This document shows positions 5,947 to 8,288 of a stretch of 8,288 nt of DNA, one piece after another; positions within the stretch are counted from its first letter, which is position 1; each line of letters begins with the position of its first letter. A program made the position numbers and the translations under genes. The stretch is from Deltaproteobacteria bacterium (GTDB lineage Bacteria; Desulfobacterota; Desulfarculia; Adiutricales; Adiutricaceae), in contig JAISZP010000026.1 of NCBI GenBank assembly GCA_031269135.1, forward strand, positions 1-8,288, written 5' to 3'. The notes under the pieces are model-generated. The model ran no database searches. It was not told the DNA's origin and saw only the letters and a program-made list of their open reading frames with translations.

Positions 5947-8288
5947 TCAAAATCCCGCATGTTCTGTCCGCTCAATGATGTCGGACTGCAAATCAGGCGA
6001 CAAATCGCAGAAATAAGCGCTGTATCCGGCGATTCGCACCAATAAGCCGCGCCAGGCGTCCGGATTTTTCTGCGCCTGCAGAAGCGTTTGCTTGTTGATG
6101 ATGTTGAACTGCATATGCCAGAGCCTAAGATCGCACCAAGCTCTAATCAAGCTGACGATCTTCTCGGCCCCTTCCTCGCCCGTGACGCAGCTGGGGGATA
6201 GTTTGATGTTGAGAAGGCGTGAAGCCCGGTTGGTCAGCTGATAATTTTTCGAGTTATGGTTCGAAAGCAAGACGGCGGTGGGGCCTTGCCGGTCGGCGCC
6301 GTGAGAGGCGGAAGAGCCGTCTGAAAGCGGGGTCCAGGCCTTCCTTCCGTTGGGAGTGCTTGAGATGACCCTGCCGAACGGCACATGGGAGGTGATCGGG
6401 ACATACCTCAGATCCACGTTGATGCCCCTTTCGGCTGAGGCTATCGCGGCCTGTCTCTGGGAGATTGAATCTATCTCTCGGGCGATGGAGTCTACATAGG
6501 GGTCGTTGTTGCCGTATTTAGGGGCGCCTTTGAGGAGCGCCAAAACAGGTTCGTAGCCGACGAAGTCGGCCTCCAGAGCTTCGATGACCTCGGTTATGGC
6601 GAGCTTTTTCTCTTCGTAAACCAGCTTTTTAATCGCGGCCAAGCTGTCGACGACTGTCCCGTAGCCTAGAAACTCGAAATACGAGATGTCGAAGCCCTCT
6701 TCGATTCGAGGCGCCTGGAGATCTTTAGCGTGTTTGACGCATAGATCGTGCAGCACTGAAGCCAGAGGAGTGGCGAAATGCTCAGGTCGAATGCTGTCGA
6801 CCACATACTGCTGGGCGAAAGCCTTGTTCAGAAGGTTCAGATGCTGAGCTTGATAGGCTTGGTAAAATTGTTCCCAGCTTTTGAAGTCTCTCGCCTCTCC
6901 GGTCTGAAGACCGATGATTTCATCGCCGTACTTTTTCATGCGGCCGTTATACAGGACAAATTCAATGGCTGCGGCGAAATTGATGTAGACGCAGCCTGAG
7001 GTGTAGGTGTCCCGGTTCGGCATTCTGACCTCGGTGCAGCCGGAAACCGAGTAGTCCAACAGCTCCGGCAGCGGAGCGCCCTTGGCGCCGTAAAGCGGAA
7101 CGATCTCCTCATCGTTGATGAGCTTAGGAAAGCCCGAGCCGTCCTGAATGGTTTTAGCGACCTCCATCAGATATCTTTGAGGACTTCTGGCGTGAATTCT
7201 GGCCGCTAAATCGGGGTAATTGAGGGGAAACTCTCTTTTTGACTCCAGAAAAAGATAGGTCAGTTCGTTTACGGCATCCTGCCCTTCCCGGGTTTGACCT
7301 CCGATGGTGACCGCTTCCCAATGGGCGTAGGCCTCGTTGAATTCATTTCCGGTGGGATTTATGTATAAATCCACAAACTGGGCCATTTCCACCCATAAGC
7401 ACTCCAAAAGCTCTTTGACGTCGTTGTCGTCGGAGATACCCTCTTTGAGGTCGTTTAAGTAGTAAGGGTAAAGGTACTGATCCATCCGACCGTTGGAGAT
7501 GACGGCGCTGGCTTTCTGCTCGATTCTGGAAAACAGCTGGATAAACCACTGAGACTGGAGAGCCTCGTGGAAAGTCCTAGCCGGATAGGCTGGGACCCGC
7601 TTGCAGATGGCCGCGAGCTTGAACAGCTCCTGGCGGCGACTGTCGTCTGAAGTCTCGGACGCCAGCTGTTCGGCGAGCTCCGCGTGCCGAGCCGCCCAGA
7701 TCAGCACGGCCTCGCAGACGATAATCATGGCCTCGAAGAAAGGCTTCTTGTCCACTTGATCGATGACGCTGCTCTCGTCAAGGGCCGCAAGCTTTTCTTT
7801 CATTTCGTCTTGGATGTCCAAAAGGCCGCGCTTGAGCACCTTTTCATAGTCGTGGACCCACTGAAGAGCCGAACGGTAAGAACTGGTTTCGCTGACCACG
7901 AACTTGGAGCTTAGTCCTTTGGGATCGGCGTAAGTCACCCCTCGCAAGTGCTCAGGCAGAGCTTGGTTCAGATGCTCATGGAAGGTTTTGCCTTTCCAAT
8001 AGGAGGCCACTTCCGAAGCGATGAGCGCGGCATCAGATTGACTGATGTTGAAGGTGTTTTTTTGGCGCTGATGGAGATTTTCCAAAACGATAGGGTAGAA
8101 GTCGCCGTCGATTTCGGGATACAGGATCCCGTAACGTCCGAGCTGGCCCGCGCGGCCCGCCAGAAGCTGGTCAGGGGTTATTCTCACAGCGACGTTTTCA
8201 GCGATATGTTTCAGAGCCTTTGCCCACCGCAGCGTCAAGGGTTGCCCTTCGGTCAGTCTCATCGAGCGCGTGAAATACAAAGCTCTTT
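5947..8288 (-). CDS. islA: Glycyl radical enzyme, probable isethionate sulfite-lyase, 5' end cut by window
   Basis: The enzyme would cleave the C-S bond of isethionate to acetaldehyde and sulfite in the cytoplasm by glycyl and thiyl radical chemistry. Counting from the Leu codon (TTG) at 8280, the visible protein has 777 residues, and the frame stays open to the right edge, so the true start is outside. The thiyl motif is SGCTE (C415, E417) and the glycyl loop is RIAGYSAYF (749-757, G752). A single Cys followed by Thr excludes pyruvate formate-lyase, which needs two adjacent cysteines. R136, Q140, W321 and R625 fit the sulfonate-pocket residues I recall for Bilophila IslA at a constant offset of 53, predicting a full length near 830. 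GRE family membership is certain. The closest alternative substrate assignment is dihydroxypropanesulfonate (HpsG); choline and glycerol enzymes fit worse. It is followed directly by its activase. Confidence 0.85.
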   Translation of the reverse strand, partial: RALYFTRSMRLTEGQPLTLRWAKALKHIAENVAVRITPDQLLAGRAGQLGRYGILYPEIDGDFYPIVLENLHQRQKNTFNISQSDAALIASEVASYWKGKTFHEHLNQALPEHLRGVTYADPKGLSSKFVVSETSSYRSALQWVHDYEKVLKRGLLDIQDEMKEKLAALDESSVIDQVDKKPFFEAMIIVCEAVLIWAARHAELAEQLASETSDDSRRQELFKLAAICKRVPAYPARTFHEALQSQWFIQLFSRIEQKASAVISNGRMDQYLYPYYLNDLKEGISDDNDVKELLECLWVEMAQFVDLYINPTGNEFNEAYAHWEAVTIGGQTREGQDAVNELTYLFLESKREFPLNYPDLAARIHARSPQRYLMEVAKTIQDGSGFPKLINDEEIVPLYGAKGAPLPELLDYSVSGCTEVRMPNRDTYTSGCVYINFAAAIEFVLYNGRMKKYGDEIIGLQTGEARDFKSWEQFYQAYQAQHLNLLNKAFAQQYVVDSIRPEHFATPLASVLHDLCVKHAKDLQAPRIEEGFDISYFEFLGYGTVVDSLAAIKKLVYEEKKLAITEVIEALEADFVGYEPVLALLKGAPKYGNNDPYVDSIAREIDSISQRQAAIASAERGINVDLRYVPITSHVPFGRVISSTPNGRKAWTPLSDGSSASHGADRQGPTAVLLSNHNSKNYQLTNRASRLLNIKLSPSCVTGEEGAEKIVSLIRAWCDLRLWHMQFNIINKQTLLQAQKNPDAWRGLLVRIAGYSAYFCDLSPDLQSDIIERTEHAGF

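Noticed and set aside
5947..5950. TTG at 5950 as the start of the activase, overlapping the lyase stop
   Set aside because: The only GGGA upstream is two bases away, too close for initiation. The ATG at 5941 is better placed. It cannot be fully excluded because the same TTGA overlap is used by the second permease.
8278..8280. TTG at 8280 as the start of the glycyl radical enzyme
   Set aside because: The frame continues open to the window edge (Arg-Ala precede the Leu), the sequence there resembles the interior of GREs, and the residue offset suggests about 53 missing residues. The TTG is an internal Leu codon.
5947..8288. Pyruvate formate-lyase, choline TMA-lyase or glycerol dehydratase identity
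   Set aside because: Pyruvate formate-lyase needs two adjacent cysteines and this has Cys-Thr. The choline and glycerol enzymes carry a GCVEP-type motif, whereas this reads GCTEV, and it has Arg/Gln/Arg positions expected for a sulfonate pocket.

Overview
The window is one minus-strand gene cluster of seven co-directional genes, read from the right edge to the left. The first and last genes are cut by the window edges. The order is: a glycyl radical enzyme (GRE; 5' end missing), its radical-SAM activating enzyme, a secreted solute-binding protein of the SsuA/TauA type, two homologous ABC permeases, and two homologous ABC ATPases (the second missing its 3' end). Most junctions overlap, abut or are under 30 bp apart, so the genes look like one operon. 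The only real gap is 1537-1767, between the second permease and the first ATPase. No plus-strand gene is supported.

The GRE is best read as isethionate sulfite-lyase (IslA, also called IseG), which cleaves isethionate to acetaldehyde and sulfite. Residues R136, Q140, W321, C415, E417, R625 and G752 of the visible protein match the catalytic residues I recall for Bilophila IslA (189, 193, 374, 468, 470, 678, 805) with a constant offset of 53. This also implies that about 53 N-terminal residues lie beyond the right edge. The activase is then IslB. The five ABC genes would import the sulfonate substrate. Two different permeases and two different ATPases suggest a heteromeric importer, unlike the homodimeric TauABC or SsuABC systems.

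The two ATPases look asymmetric. The first has a canonical signature motif (LSGGM) but Asn in place of the H-loop His and an altered Walker A. The second has canonical Walker A, Walker B and H-loop but a degenerate signature (LSASL). In a head-to-tail dimer, all the deviations fall on one ATP site and the other site is complete. This is the pattern of asymmetric ABC exporters, and is uncommon in small-molecule importers.

The second oddity is in-frame tandem repeats, often 18 bp (six codons), near the N-termini of the transporter proteins: the first ATPase (five units), the first permease (six units plus shorter arrays in a roughly 195-residue extension) and the signal peptide of the binding protein (two units). 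I did not see them in the two enzymes.

The organism is very likely a strict anaerobe, because GREs and their activases are oxygen-labile. A sulfite-respiring relative of Bilophila or Desulfovibrio (Desulfobacterota) is plausible, but the window contains no taxonomic marker and no sulfite reductase, acetaldehyde dehydrogenase or taurine-conversion gene, so this remains a guess.
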